Assembly: GCF_902506495.1 (NCBI RefSeq) | Contig: NZ_LR733264.1 | Span: 1,167,312 to 1,231,311, forward strand | Length of the DNA stretch: 64,000 nucleotides | DNA from: Pseudomonas sp. 8O | GTDB lineage: Bacteria; Pseudomonadota; Gammaproteobacteria; Pseudomonadales; Pseudomonadaceae | Direction of reading: 5' to 3' | Part shown: positions 7,845 to 15,248 of the stretch, in pieces | Layout of the letters: every line of letters begins with the position of its first letter | Position numbering within the stretch: the stretch's first letter is position 1 | The notes under the pieces: model-generated | Told to the model about the DNA's origin: nothing | The model's input: only the letters and a program-made list of their open reading frames with translations | Databases searched by the model: none | Made by a program: the position numbers and the translations under genes

Positions 7845-8330
7845 ATGTCCCGTACCCCCGTATCCAACAAGACCCGCATCGGCCTGCTCGCTGTCGCCCT
7901 GGCTGGTGGCATGAACCTGGCCTCCACCGCCTTCGCCGTGGAGCAACTGCCTCAGGGCTATCAGCTGGCCGCCGCCGACAAGGCTGGGGAGGGCAAGTGC
8001 GGTGAAGGCAAGTGTGGCGAAGGCAAGTTTGGCGAAGGCAAGTTTGGCGGCGAAGCCAAGGCGACCCAGGCCGAAGGCAAATGCGGTGAAGGCAAGTGCG
8101 GCGATGCCTCCTTCGCCCGTACCGACACCGACGGCGATGGCCGCGTCTCGCTCAAGGAGTTGCTCGCCGTGGCGCCGAACGGCAGCGACGAGTTCAAGGC
8201 CATGGACAGCAACGCCGACGGCTACCTGTCCGAGGCCGAGGTCTACAAGTTTCGCAGCAACCAGTACACCAGTAACGGCAAGAAGGTGCCGGCCGAGCTG
8301 TTCACCCAAATGAGCCAGGCCCGCGACTGA
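7845..8330 (+). CDS. Secreted EGKCG-repeat RiPP precursor with EF-hands (HvfA/bufferin-like)
   Basis: A 161-residue protein. GGAG precedes the ATG. The signal peptide runs to about residue 31 (ASTAFA). Residues 48-87 hold six repeats: EGKCG (50-53 region), EGKCG, EGKFG, EGKFG, then after a short spacer EGKCG, EGKCG. The four cysteines are C52, C57, C80 and C85, with phenylalanine replacing cysteine at F62 and F67. The C-terminal half has two canonical 12-residue EF-hand loops, D94-E105 (DTDGDGRVSLKE) and D121-E132 (DSNADGYLSEAE). In Haemophilus HvfA, cysteines in EGKCG are converted by HvfB/HvfC to copper-binding oxazolone/thioamide groups. The adjacent DUF692 and DUF2063 genes point to the same chemistry here. 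The EF-hand fusion implies a calcium-dependent fold or anchoring. Copper binding is inferred. Confidence 0.85.
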   Translation: MSRTPVSNKTRIGLLAVALAGGMNLASTAFAVEQLPQGYQLAAADKAGEGKCGEGKCGEGKFGEGKFGGEAKATQAEGKCGEGKCGDASFARTDTDGDGRVSLKELLAVAPNGSDEFKAMDSNADGYLSEAEVYKFRSNQYTSNGKKVPAELFTQMSQARD

Positions 8331-8346
8331 TCCGTTCCCTGTAACC

Positions 8347-8377
8347 ACGCCCTCCCTGTCTCCGACCGGGAGGGCGT
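8347..8377 (+). terminator. Attenuator-like hairpin between precursor and maturase
   Basis: ACGCCCTCCC (8347-8356) pairs perfectly with GGGAGGGCGT (8368-8377) across an 11-nt loop, in the 68-bp gap between the precursor and DUF692 genes. There is no T-run after it. It may be a partial terminator or an mRNA 3'-stabilising structure that makes the precursor more abundant than its maturation enzymes. Confidence 0.6.
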
Positions 8378-8398
8378 TCGTCCATCTGGAGAAGCCCA

Positions 8399-9241
8399 AT
8401 GACTGCTCATTCTTCGGTGCACGGTGCCGGCCTCGGCCTGCGCCGTGCTCTGCTTCCCGAGCTGCTGGCGATGGTGCCAGGCAGCGTCGACTTCCTCGAA
8501 TGCGCTCCGGACAACTGGATCGGCGTCGGCGGCGCCCACGGCGACGGCCTGGCCGCGTTGGCCGAACGTATCCCGCTGACCTGCCACGGCCTGTCCCTGT
8601 CGCTTGGCGGCCCGGCACCGCTGGACCTCGACCTACTGCGCCGCACCCGGCAGTTCCTCGAACGCCACCGGGTGCCGCTGTACAGCGAGCATCTGAGCTA
8701 CTGCTCGGACGATGGCCAGCTTTACGACCTGCTGCCGCTGCCGTTTACCGACGAAGCAGTGCGTCACGTCGCCGCTCGCATCCGCCAGGCCCAAGACGCG
8801 CTTGGCCGGCGCATCGCGGTGGAGAACATCTCTTACTACGCCGCACCCTACCAGGCGCTGAGCGAGATCGAGTTCCTCCGTGCAGTGCTGGAGGAAGCAG
8901 ACTGCGATCTGCTGCTGGACGTCAATAATCTGTTCGTCAACGCCATCAACCATGGTTACGACGCGGCGGCCTACCTGGCGGCGATTCCCGCCGCGCGGGT
9001 GATCTGCCTGCATGTGGCCGGCCATTATGACGAGGCGCCGGACCTGAAAATCGATACCCACGGCGCGGCGGTGAAGGGTGACGTGTGGAGCTTGCTGGAG
9101 CAGGCCTACGCGCGCTTTGGCGCGGTGCCGACGCTGCTGGAACGGGACTTCAACTTTCCACCGCTGGCCGAGCTGCTGGCCGAAATCGGGTACATCCGCC
9201 GCTACCAGCGTGCCGTGCAGTTGGAGGTGCGCCATGGCTGA
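8399..9241 (+). CDS. hvfB: DUF692/MNIO multinuclear iron oxidase maturase
   Basis: A 280-residue DUF692 (MNIO) enzyme. This TIM-barrel family binds two or three irons and oxidatively modifies cysteines of partner peptides. Likely metal ligands are visible in order: H63 (CHGLSLS), H98 (SEHLSY), E142/N143 (VENIS), D174 (LLLDVNN), H205 and H209 (CLHVAGH), D219/H221 (KIDTHG) and E248 (LERD). GGAGAAG precedes the ATG. It overlaps the DUF2063 gene by eight bases, so the two are coupled, and it follows the EGKCG precursor. The pairing matches HvfB/HvfC and BufB/BufC. The predicted role is installing copper-binding groups on the precursor in the cytoplasm before export. Confidence 0.92.
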   Translation: MTAHSSVHGAGLGLRRALLPELLAMVPGSVDFLECAPDNWIGVGGAHGDGLAALAERIPLTCHGLSLSLGGPAPLDLDLLRRTRQFLERHRVPLYSEHLSYCSDDGQLYDLLPLPFTDEAVRHVAARIRQAQDALGRRIAVENISYYAAPYQALSEIEFLRAVLEEADCDLLLDVNNLFVNAINHGYDAAAYLAAIPAARVICLHVAGHYDEAPDLKIDTHGAAVKGDVWSLLEQAYARFGAVPTLLERDFNFPPLAELLAEIGYIRRYQRAVQLEVRHG

Positions 9242-9980
9242 AGCACTGTATGAGCAACTGATGCGCATGGCCAACCACGTGCGTGACCCGCAACGCCACG
9301 CGCCCCCGCCGGACATCGAGGCGCGGCGTCTGGCGGTCTACCGGCAGTTGTTCCTCGGCAATCTCGAATCGCTGCTGGCCGGTGCTTTCCCTGTTGCTCG
9401 GGCGAGCCTGGGGGCGGCCCGCTGGCAGGCACTGGTAACGACCTTCTACGCCGACCATCGCTGCCACACGCCGTTGTTCACCGAACTGGGCAGCGAGTTC
9501 GTCGACTACCTGGAAACCGGTGAGGCTGCGGACCTGCCGCCGTGGCTGGCCGAGTTGGCCCACTACGAGCGAGTGGAGAGCGTTCTGCTGCTCAGCGATG
9601 CGTCGGAGCCGCATCACGACCCGCAGGGTGACCTGCTCGAGGGTGTGCCGGTGTTGTCGCCCCTGGCGCTGCCACTGGCCTACCGCTGGCCGGTGGTGGA
9701 GATCGGCCCGGGCCATCTGCCGCAGCAGGCTCCGGAGCAGCCCACGCTGATCCTGGCACGGCGTGATACGGACCGTCGCGTGTACTTCTCACGTCTGGCG
9801 CCGCTGGCTCATGCGCTGCTGCTGTCGCTGCAGGAACGCCTTATCAGCGGCCGGGCGCATCTGGCGCGGCTGGCCGCGGCCATCGGCGTTGCACCGGAGG
9901 AAATCGTGCCGGCCGGGCAGGCGTTGCTGGAAGACTTGCGCGGCCAGGGCGTGGTGCTGGGCACTCGTCCCGGCGCCTGA
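9234..9980 (+). CDS. hvfC: DUF2063 partner protein of the MNIO enzyme
   Basis: A 248-residue protein with an N-terminal DUF2063 domain ([19 protein letters not shown]... FPVARASLG, residues 25-60), followed by a winged-helix-like C-terminal half. Proteins of this type bind the precursor leader or core and present it to the DUF692 enzyme. They have no known catalysis of their own. The ATG lies eight bases inside the end of the DUF692 gene. An in-frame start further upstream would sit entirely within that gene and was rejected. A bidirectional terminator follows. HvfC/BufC-like role by family and context. Confidence 0.9.
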   Translation: MAEALYEQLMRMANHVRDPQRHAPPPDIEARRLAVYRQLFLGNLESLLAGAFPVARASLGAARWQALVTTFYADHRCHTPLFTELGSEFVDYLETGEAADLPPWLAELAHYERVESVLLLSDASEPHHDPQGDLLEGVPVLSPLALPLAYRWPVVEIGPGHLPQQAPEQPTLILARRDTDRRVYFSRLAPLAHALLLSLQERLISGRAHLARLAAAIGVAPEEIVPAGQALLEDLRGQGVVLGTRPGA

Positions 9981-9992
9981 ACCGCGGCCATA

Positions 9993-10028
9993 AAAAGCCC
10001 GCGCACCCGTTAAGGTGCGCGGGCTTTT
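9993..10028. terminator. Bidirectional terminator
   Basis: AAAAGCCCGCGCACC (9993-10007) and GGTGCGCGGGCTTTT (10014-10028) form a perfect 15-bp stem with a 6-nt loop, A-rich on the left and T-rich on the right. It lies between the convergent hvfC and DoxX genes and should stop transcription from both sides. Confidence 0.93.
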
Positions 10029-10039
10029 GGTTTTGTGGA

Positions 10040-10531
10040 TCAGACCTTGCGGCGTAGCAGCCCGTCCAGACTCAGGCGCCCCGCACCGCCGAGCAGCAGC
10101 GGCAACAGGGCTACCAGGTAGATCAGCGGCAGCTTGTAGTTGCCATGGCCGTGGTCGCTGATCGAGTAGCCCAGGGCCAGTTCTGCCAGGCTCGACCATT
10201 GCGCCGGCCAGTGCACGGCGGCGACGGCCACGATGGTCAGCACCATCAGCGTTGCCGACGCCAGGCGCGTACCCAGGCCGAGCAGCAGGAGCAGCGGCGC
10301 GATCAGCTCTACCCACATCGACAGCTGCCAGTTCAGCTCGGCCGGCAGCAGGTCGAAGGGGAAGGGGAATTGCAGCTGGCCGAACCAGTTCTGCGCGTAC
10401 CATTTCTCCAGGCCGGCTTCGAAAAACTCCCAGGCTAGGAACAGGCGCAACGGCAGATCGGCGCCCCAGGCGCCGAGGCGGTCTAGGTGGGCGAAGGCGT
10501 TTTGCAGTGGGGTGAAGGCGGTGTTGGACAT
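10040..10531 (-). CDS. DoxX-family membrane protein
   Basis: A 163-residue inner-membrane protein with four predicted hydrophobic segments and the DoxX features '[17 protein letters not shown]' and '[19 protein letters not shown]'. The ATG at 10531 has GAGGT upstream. An earlier in-frame ATG would overlap the preceding gene by about 40 bases. DoxX proteins are frequent companions of DUF692/DUF2063 clusters, probably handling quinone or electron transfer or the membrane side of metal or thiol redox. It lies eight bases downstream of the heme-membrane-protein gene, in one operon with it and convergent to hvfABC. Confidence 0.87.
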   Translation of the reverse strand: MSNTAFTPLQNAFAHLDRLGAWGADLPLRLFLAWEFFEAGLEKWYAQNWFGQLQFPFPFDLLPAELNWQLSMWVELIAPLLLLLGLGTRLASATLMVLTIVAVAAVHWPAQWSSLAELALGYSISDHGHGNYKLPLIYLVALLPLLLGGAGRLSLDGLLRRKV

Positions 10532-10538
10532 GTTGACC

Positions 10539-11189
10539 TCAGCGAGTAGTGACGAGCGGAGCGCGGGTCGGCTGTACCTCACGGCGCAGACGCTGGGCCA
10601 ACTTGGCGACGAGCTTGAGCACGATGGCGGAGAAGATCAGGGCGAAGCCCAGCGCGTACCAGGGGCTCATCGGGATGCGCTTGTAGAACGACAGGCAGAA
10701 GATCGCCGCCAGCACCCAGGTACCGGTGCCATGCAGCAGCTTCCAGCCACGGCCACCGAGGGCCTTCATTGTCCTGGGAAAGGAGGTGAGGCTGAGCAGC
10801 AGGATGAACAGGTAGCCCACCGAGCCGGGGATGCTCGCTGCCACCGAGCGGCCGTTCCAGAACACCTCGGGAAACAGCTTCGCATAGGTCAGGATCAGCA
10901 CGCCGTGGACCAGGTGGGAGAAGGCGAAGGCCAGGCCGAAGTAGCGTCGCTCGCGTAGCAGCGCGCGGGTCGTCGGGCTGGGCAGCAGGAGGGCCAGGGA
11001 CGAGGCGAGAAAGGCGATCAGGAACAGGGCGAAGGAGGTACGCGCGGTGACGCGGATGGCGCTGCGCAGTGCCTCTACCAGTTGCGGCTGCCAGAGCAGG
11101 GCTAGCGCGGTGGCGACGAGGACGAGCAGCGATAACAGGCTGAACAGGCGCCAGCCGTGCAGGCTGGGTAAGGTGGCGGATCGGGTCAT
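10539..11189 (-). CDS. Ferric-reductase-like heme membrane protein (YedZ/MsrQ-like)
   Basis: A 216-residue polytopic membrane protein with about six hydrophobic segments. Histidines placed as heme ligands are H92 and H95 ([11 protein letters not shown]) and H153 ([10 protein letters not shown]). This matches the ferric reductase-like transmembrane domain family, which includes the cytochrome b subunit MsrQ. It has no flavin or NAD domain, so it needs a soluble partner. AAGGAG precedes the ATG. In this locus it may supply electrons across the membrane, for example to DoxX or to reduce Cu(II) or thiols. That role is inference. A direct-repeat regulatory site lies about 100 bp upstream. Confidence 0.82.
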   Translation of the reverse strand: MTRSATLPSLHGWRLFSLLSLLVLVATALALLWQPQLVEALRSAIRVTARTSFALFLIAFLASSLALLLPSPTTRALLRERRYFGLAFAFSHLVHGVLILTYAKLFPEVFWNGRSVAASIPGSVGYLFILLLSLTSFPRTMKALGGRGWKLLHGTGTWVLAAIFCLSFYKRIPMSPWYALGFALIFSAIVLKLVAKLAQRLRREVQPTRAPLVTTR

Positions 11190-11289
11190 GGGGAGAGCTC
11201 CTTGGATGGGCGCGGCGCGTTGTGTGCCGCGTTGACCGCCATGCTCGCCAGCCGCTTTATCTTGCGTGTGTCCCGCTCAGGGCCGTCTT

Positions 11290-11304
11290 GTATCGTTCTG
11301 TATC
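11290..11304. promoter_or_regulatory. GTATC-N5-GTATC direct repeat, site 2
   Basis: GTATCGTTCTGTATC, with the same pentamers and the same 10-bp period as the site upstream of the EGKCG precursor. It sits between the histidine kinase stop and the start of the ferric-reductase-like gene, about 100 bp upstream of the latter, and is the natural control region for the reductase-DoxX unit. Confidence 0.5.
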
Positions 11305-11310
11305 CTCTTC

Positions 11311-12618
11311 TCAACCCGTTACAGTGAGTTCCAGTTCGGCGCATAGGCCGCCGTGCTCGCGGTTGCGCAGGCTCAGGCGGGTGCCCAGAGCCTGACTCAA
11401 CTGCAGGGCGATGGCCAGGCCGAGACCAGTGCCGCCGGTACTGCGGTTGCGCGAGCTCTCCACCCGGTAGAACGGCTTGAACACGTCCTCCAGTTCGGCT
11501 TCGGCGATGCCGGGGCCCTCGTCCAGCACCAGCAGGCGCACGCCGTGTGCGTCGCGCTTCACCTGCAGCTGGGCGCTGCCGGCGAACTTGAGGGCATTGT
11601 CGAGCAGATTGCTCAGTACCCGGCGCAGCGCGTGCGGGCGGGTCTCGATCAGTGCGCCGCTGCGTCCGTCCAGGCTCACCGCCTGGCCGCTGTCCTGGTA
11701 GTCGAGCACCAGGCTATCGAGGAAGGCGTCCAGATCGACCCGACACAGCGCCTCGCGACTGCCTTCCATGCTGCGTGCATAAGCCACGCCCTCGCGCACC
11801 AGGTGCTGCATCTCGTCGAGGTCGCTCCACAGGCGCTCGCGTTCCGGCGAATCGTCCATCTGCTCGACGCGCAGCTTCATGCGCGTGATCGGCGTTTGCA
11901 GGTCATGGGATATGGCCGCCAGCAGCTGCATGCGCTCTTTCAGGTAGGCGGCGATGCGGCCCTGCAGTGCATTGAACGCGCGGGCCGCGTATTGCACCTC
12001 CGTGGGGCCGCGCTCATCCAGTGGTGGCGCCGGGGTGTCTGGGTCGAGGTGGTCCACCGCACGGGCCAGGCGGGTCAGTGGACGAATCGCCGTGCGTACT
12101 GCCAGCCAGGTACAGAGTGCCAGCACCAGCAACTGCAGAACCAGCATCAGCGGCAGCCACTGGGCCACTGGAATGCTGCTGGGGGTGACATCCAGCACCA
12201 GCGGGCTACCGTCGCTGAGGCGGATGTGTACCTGGAAATGCGGGCGCGGCCCCTCGATGGTCTCGAAGCGCAGAGCGAAGCGCTTGCCGATGGCCCGTTC
12301 GATGGAGGGCACGGCCATGGGCATGTCGTCCATGGACATCGGGGTGCCGGGCAGACCGCCGTCCAGTCGATAGTGGTAGTTGCGCCGCTCCAGGACCGGT
12401 AGCCAGCTAGCACGTTCTTCGGCCGGCAGGCGATCGATCAGCGCCACGGAGGTGCTCAGGTCCCTCTCCAGATTGTCGAGCATCACGTTGCGCCCGGTTA
12501 GGTAGCGCTCGTAGAACTGTGAGCCGAACGATAGGCCGTAGGCCAGCACCAGGCCAGTGAGGAAGATCAGTGTTAGGCGCGTGGCCAGGCTGCGCGGCCA
12601 GCGGAGCAGGGGCATCAT
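11311..12618 (-). CDS. Sensor histidine kinase with Met-rich periplasmic patch
   Basis: A 435-residue inner-membrane sensor kinase. TM1 spans about residues 12-32, a periplasmic domain 33-152, TM2 153-173 and HAMP 175-228. The phospho-acceptor is H238 (AISHDLQTPITR), followed by the HATPase region (DNALKF, DEGPGIA, TGGTGLGLAIA). The periplasmic domain contains PMSMDDMPM, with methionines M94, M96, M99 and M101, the kind of cluster that can bind Cu(I). The ATG overlaps the response regulator stop by four bases. Its position amid the EGKCG/MNIO genes suggests it senses copper or a related envelope metal or redox signal. The signal is inferred. Confidence 0.92.
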   Translation of the reverse strand: MMPLLRWPRSLATRLTLIFLTGLVLAYGLSFGSQFYERYLTGRNVMLDNLERDLSTSVALIDRLPAEERASWLPVLERRNYHYRLDGGLPGTPMSMDDMPMAVPSIERAIGKRFALRFETIEGPRPHFQVHIRLSDGSPLVLDVTPSSIPVAQWLPLMLVLQLLVLALCTWLAVRTAIRPLTRLARAVDHLDPDTPAPPLDERGPTEVQYAARAFNALQGRIAAYLKERMQLLAAISHDLQTPITRMKLRVEQMDDSPERERLWSDLDEMQHLVREGVAYARSMEGSREALCRVDLDAFLDSLVLDYQDSGQAVSLDGRSGALIETRPHALRRVLSNLLDNALKFAGSAQLQVKRDAHGVRLLVLDEGPGIAEAELEDVFKPFYRVESSRNRSTGGTGLGLAIALQLSQALGTRLSLRNREHGGLCAELELTVTG

Positions 12619-13355
12619 GCGTTCGGCTCGATCAGTTGCACGGGAAGCGAGAAGACGTAGCCCTCGCTGCGCACCGTCTTGATGTAGGCCGGCTCGCGGG
12701 CGTCGTCCAGTAGGCGCTGGCGCAGGCGGCTGACCAGCAGGTCGATGGAGCGATCGAAGACGTCGGCCTCGCGGCCCTGGGTCAGGTTGAGCAACTGCTC
12801 GCGGCTAAGCACCCGCTGCGGGTGGTCGAGGAACACCCGCAGCAGGCGGTACTCGGCGCCGCTGAGGGCGACTACGATGTCGACCGCGTCCAGCAGGTGG
12901 CGGGCGCTGGTGTCCAGGCGCCACTGACCGAAACCGATCAGCCGGCTGCTCTCGCTGATCTGCAGGTTCGGCGGCAACATGCGGGTACGGCGCAGCACGG
13001 CGTTGATCCGTGCGAGCAGTTCGCGGGCCGAGAATGGCTTGGTCAGGTAGTCGTCGGCGCCCATCTCCAGGCCGACGATGCGGTCGGTTTCCTCGTTGCG
13101 CGCGGTGAGCATCAGCACCGGCGTGGCCTTGTGTTTGCCCACGCGCAGCTCGCGGCACAGCTTCAGGCCGTCGTCGCCGGGCATCATTATGTCGAGCACG
13201 ATCAGGTCCACCGCGTTGCCGTCGAGGACGGCGCGCATTTGCCGGCCATCGGCGGCCAGGCTCACGCGCAGGCCGTTCTTCTTCAGGTAGTTGCCTACCA
13301 GTTCGCGGATTTCCCGGTCGTCGTCGACGATCAGGATGTGATCGACATGCTCCAT
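12615..13355 (-). CDS. OmpR-family response regulator
   Basis: A 246-residue two-component regulator. The receiver domain has the acidic pocket D11/D12, phospho-acceptor D55 (LIVLDIMMPG) and K106 (LTKPFS). The C-terminal winged helix is of OmpR/PhoB type (LSGAEYRLLRVF... VSRLRQRL... IKTVRSEGYVF). I prefer the second ATG (MEHVDH) because GAGAG sits six bases upstream of it. The first ATG abuts that motif. It is coupled to the kinase gene. Three GTATC-N5-GTATC direct repeats flank the surrounding units, including one about 70 bp upstream of this gene, and are the likely targets. Confidence 0.94.
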   Translation of the reverse strand: MEHVDHILIVDDDREIRELVGNYLKKNGLRVSLAADGRQMRAVLDGNAVDLIVLDIMMPGDDGLKLCRELRVGKHKATPVLMLTARNEETDRIVGLEMGADDYLTKPFSARELLARINAVLRRTRMLPPNLQISESSRLIGFGQWRLDTSARHLLDAVDIVVALSGAEYRLLRVFLDHPQRVLSREQLLNLTQGREADVFDRSIDLLVSRLRQRLLDDAREPAYIKTVRSEGYVFSLPVQLIEPNA

Positions 13356-13422
13356 GGCCATCTCTCATTGCAGTGACGGCGCCCAGTCTATCTGGCCCGA
13401 TGACGCTTGCCCGCCACCCTTT

Positions 13423-13437
13423 GTATTGCAGTGTATC
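13423..13437. promoter_or_regulatory. GTATT-N5-GTATC direct repeat, site 3
   Basis: GTATTGCAGTGTATC has the same 10-bp period as sites 1 and 2, with one base changed in the first pentamer. It lies between the response regulator gene (minus) and the DUF2790 gene (plus), so it could serve both. Confidence 0.45.
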
Positions 13438-13444
13438 CGGGTGC

Positions 13445-13459
13445 CCAGGTGATACCTGG
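13445..13459. promoter_or_regulatory. Perfect inverted repeat in the regulator/DUF2790 gap
   Basis: CCAGGT-GAT-ACCTGG is a perfect 6-bp inverted repeat eight bases after direct-repeat site 3, in the same divergent intergenic region. Its role is unknown. It could be a second binding site. Confidence 0.3.
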
Positions 13460-13568
13460 CGCTGCAATCATTCTTCCCTCCGGACACATCGGCGATACCT
13501 CCTGAGCGTGCAATTGGGCGCCCGGCAGATGCGACCCATCGCCCTCGCACCATCATCAGGAGATTGTC

Positions 13569-13832
13569 ATGAAAGCGATCACTCGCACCTCCCTTGTACT
13601 GGCATTGGTACTGCCCTTTGGCAGCCTCAACCTGCACGCCGCAGAGCAGATCCCGGTTGAACGCTACCACTACGGCATGCAACTGGATGTACAGAAGGTT
13701 CTGGTGCTGGAAGAGGTACCGTCATTGCGTTGCCAGGTCGTGGAGGCGCACATGGATTACCTGGATTCCCAGGGCCACGAGCGCAGATTGGCCTATCTGA
13801 AGCAGGCCAAGGCTTGCGAAAACGAAAACTGA
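13569..13832 (+). CDS. Small secreted DUF2790-type protein
   Basis: An 87-residue protein with a signal peptide (MKAITRTSLVLALVLPFGSLNLHAA). The mature domain has the pattern 'YHYGMQLDVQKVLVLEE' and two cysteines (in LRCQVVE and KACENEN). A clear paralogue lies at 25238-25504 in this window (YKYGLKLDVAKVL). DUF2790 proteins are short periplasmic Pseudomonas proteins, some of which I recall as copper-responsive. CAGGAG precedes the ATG. It is the first gene of a unit with the CcdA-thioredoxin fusion and is divergent from the two-component genes. The function is not established. Confidence 0.82.
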   Translation: MKAITRTSLVLALVLPFGSLNLHAAEQIPVERYHYGMQLDVQKVLVLEEVPSLRCQVVEAHMDYLDSQGHERRLAYLKQAKACENEN

Positions 13833-13853
13833 ACCCCAGCCCTTGCCCGCTGC

Positions 13854-13870
13854 GCCCGGTTTCGCCGGGC
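13854..13870 (+). terminator. Hairpin between DUF2790 and DipZ genes
   Basis: GCCCGG (13854-13859) and CCGGGC (13865-13870) form a short GC stem followed by CTGACCCTTTTGCG, in the 66-bp gap. It may act as an attenuator that lowers expression of the membrane protein relative to the DUF2790 protein. Confidence 0.45.
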
Positions 13871-13898
13871 CTGACCCTTTTGCGTTTTCGAGGTAACC

Positions 13899-15131
13899 AT
13901 GCTGCTCATCGCCTTTCTCGGTGGGGTTCTGACGCTCTTCAGCCCCTGCATTCTGCCGGTCATTCCGCTGCTGCTGAGCAGCACCCGTGGCAACGTTCGT
14001 ACAACCCTGCTGACCCTGCTAGGGCTGGCCTCGGGCTTCGCCACACTGGCAAGCCTGGCGGCGGTGTCTGCCAACTGGGTGATCGAGGCCAGCGTATGGG
14101 GCCGCTACCTGGCTCTGGCGATCCTCACGCTGTCAGCGCTGGCGCTGCTCTCCGCGCGAGTCAGCGCCTGTTTGTCCTGCCCCTGGCTGTGGCTGGGCGC
14201 TCGCCTGCAGGGCGATGCCCGCCGCCTGCCGCCTGCGCTCTCGGCCTGGCTGCTGGGCGTTGCCAGTGGCTTGCTGTGGGCACCCTGTGCCGGGCCGATA
14301 CTCGGGCTGATTCTTTCGGGGGCCATGCTCGAGGGGCCCAGCGCGAACACCACTCTGCTGTTGTTCAGTTTCGGCCTGGGCAGCGCGGTGGCACTGGCGA
14401 TCCTGATCCTTCTCGGACGCGTTGCGTTACGGCGGTTGCGGCCCTCGCTGCGCCTGATCGAGTGGCTGCGGCGAGGCACCGGTGCGGTGGCGTTGTTGGC
14501 GATCATCGGCATCGCCAGTGGGCTCAATGCGCAACTGGCCAACCCGGCGATGTCGGGCCTGCTGTCCACCCTGGAACGCCGGGTGCTCGAGGTGGTGCCT
14601 CGTGTGTTCGAAGGGTTGGTCGGCAGCGCTCGAGCGGCCGTGCCTGTTCATCTGCCAGACCTGGGATTGGCACCTGAACTGAGCGGCGTTACGCAGTGGC
14701 TCAACAGCGCGCCACTGGACTGGACCCAATTGCGGGGGAAGGTAGTGCTGGTGGATTTCTGGACCTATGACTGCATCAACTGCCGCAACAGCCTGCCCTA
14801 TGTGAATCAGTGGGCGCAGCGCTATGCCGAGCAGGGATTGGTGGTCGTGGGTGTGCATACTCCGGAATACCCCCATGAGCGTATCGTCGCCAACGTCCGT
14901 CAGGCGATCAAACAACTGGGCATCCGCCACCCGGTGGCGATCGACAACCAGTATCAGGTGTGGAGTGCATTCGGCAATCAGTACTGGCCCGCGCATTACT
15001 TCATCGATGCCGAGGGGCATATTCGCCATGCGCACATGGGCGAGGGCGATTACGCAGAGCAGGAACGCGTCATTCAGGAGCTACTGCGCATGAGGGATAT
15101 GCGCGCTGGGGAGGACGGCGCAGCTGGGTAA
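13899..15131 (+). CDS. DipZ-like CcdA-thioredoxin fusion protein
   Basis: A 410-residue protein. Residues 1-210 form a CcdA/DsbD-type membrane domain whose redox cysteines are C17 (LFSPCILP) and C130 (LWAPCAGP). Residues 245-400 are a TlpA-like thioredoxin domain with the active site C292-I-N-C295 (WTYDCINCRNSLP). It should pass electrons from the cytoplasm to the periplasm and reduce thiols or disulfides there. GAGGTAACC precedes the ATG. Two extra cysteines (C91, C94) lie between membrane segments. In this locus it could keep the cysteines of the EGKCG or DUF2790 proteins reduced. That partnership is inferred from proximity. Confidence 0.88.
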   Translation: MLLIAFLGGVLTLFSPCILPVIPLLLSSTRGNVRTTLLTLLGLASGFATLASLAAVSANWVIEASVWGRYLALAILTLSALALLSARVSACLSCPWLWLGARLQGDARRLPPALSAWLLGVASGLLWAPCAGPILGLILSGAMLEGPSANTTLLLFSFGLGSAVALAILILLGRVALRRLRPSLRLIEWLRRGTGAVALLAIIGIASGLNAQLANPAMSGLLSTLERRVLEVVPRVFEGLVGSARAAVPVHLPDLGLAPELSGVTQWLNSAPLDWTQLRGKVVLVDFWTYDCINCRNSLPYVNQWAQRYAEQGLVVVGVHTPEYPHERIVANVRQAIKQLGIRHPVAIDNQYQVWSAFGNQYWPAHYFIDAEGHIRHAHMGEGDYAEQERVIQELLRMRDMRAGEDGAAG

Positions 15132-15248
15132 GTGACGTGTCCACCTATTATTTAACACCGACTTACGGCAGGGCTCGAAGCCTGAGCAAACCAGCAGAAG
15201 GTGCGCTGCCGCGTCGTCTTCGAATCGATCATGGGCGAAGCTCGTCCA

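Noticed and set aside
7980..8100. EGKCG repeats considered as a CRISPR-like or tandem DNA repeat
   Set aside because: The period is 15 bp and coding, in frame with a signal peptide and EF-hands. There are no spacers.
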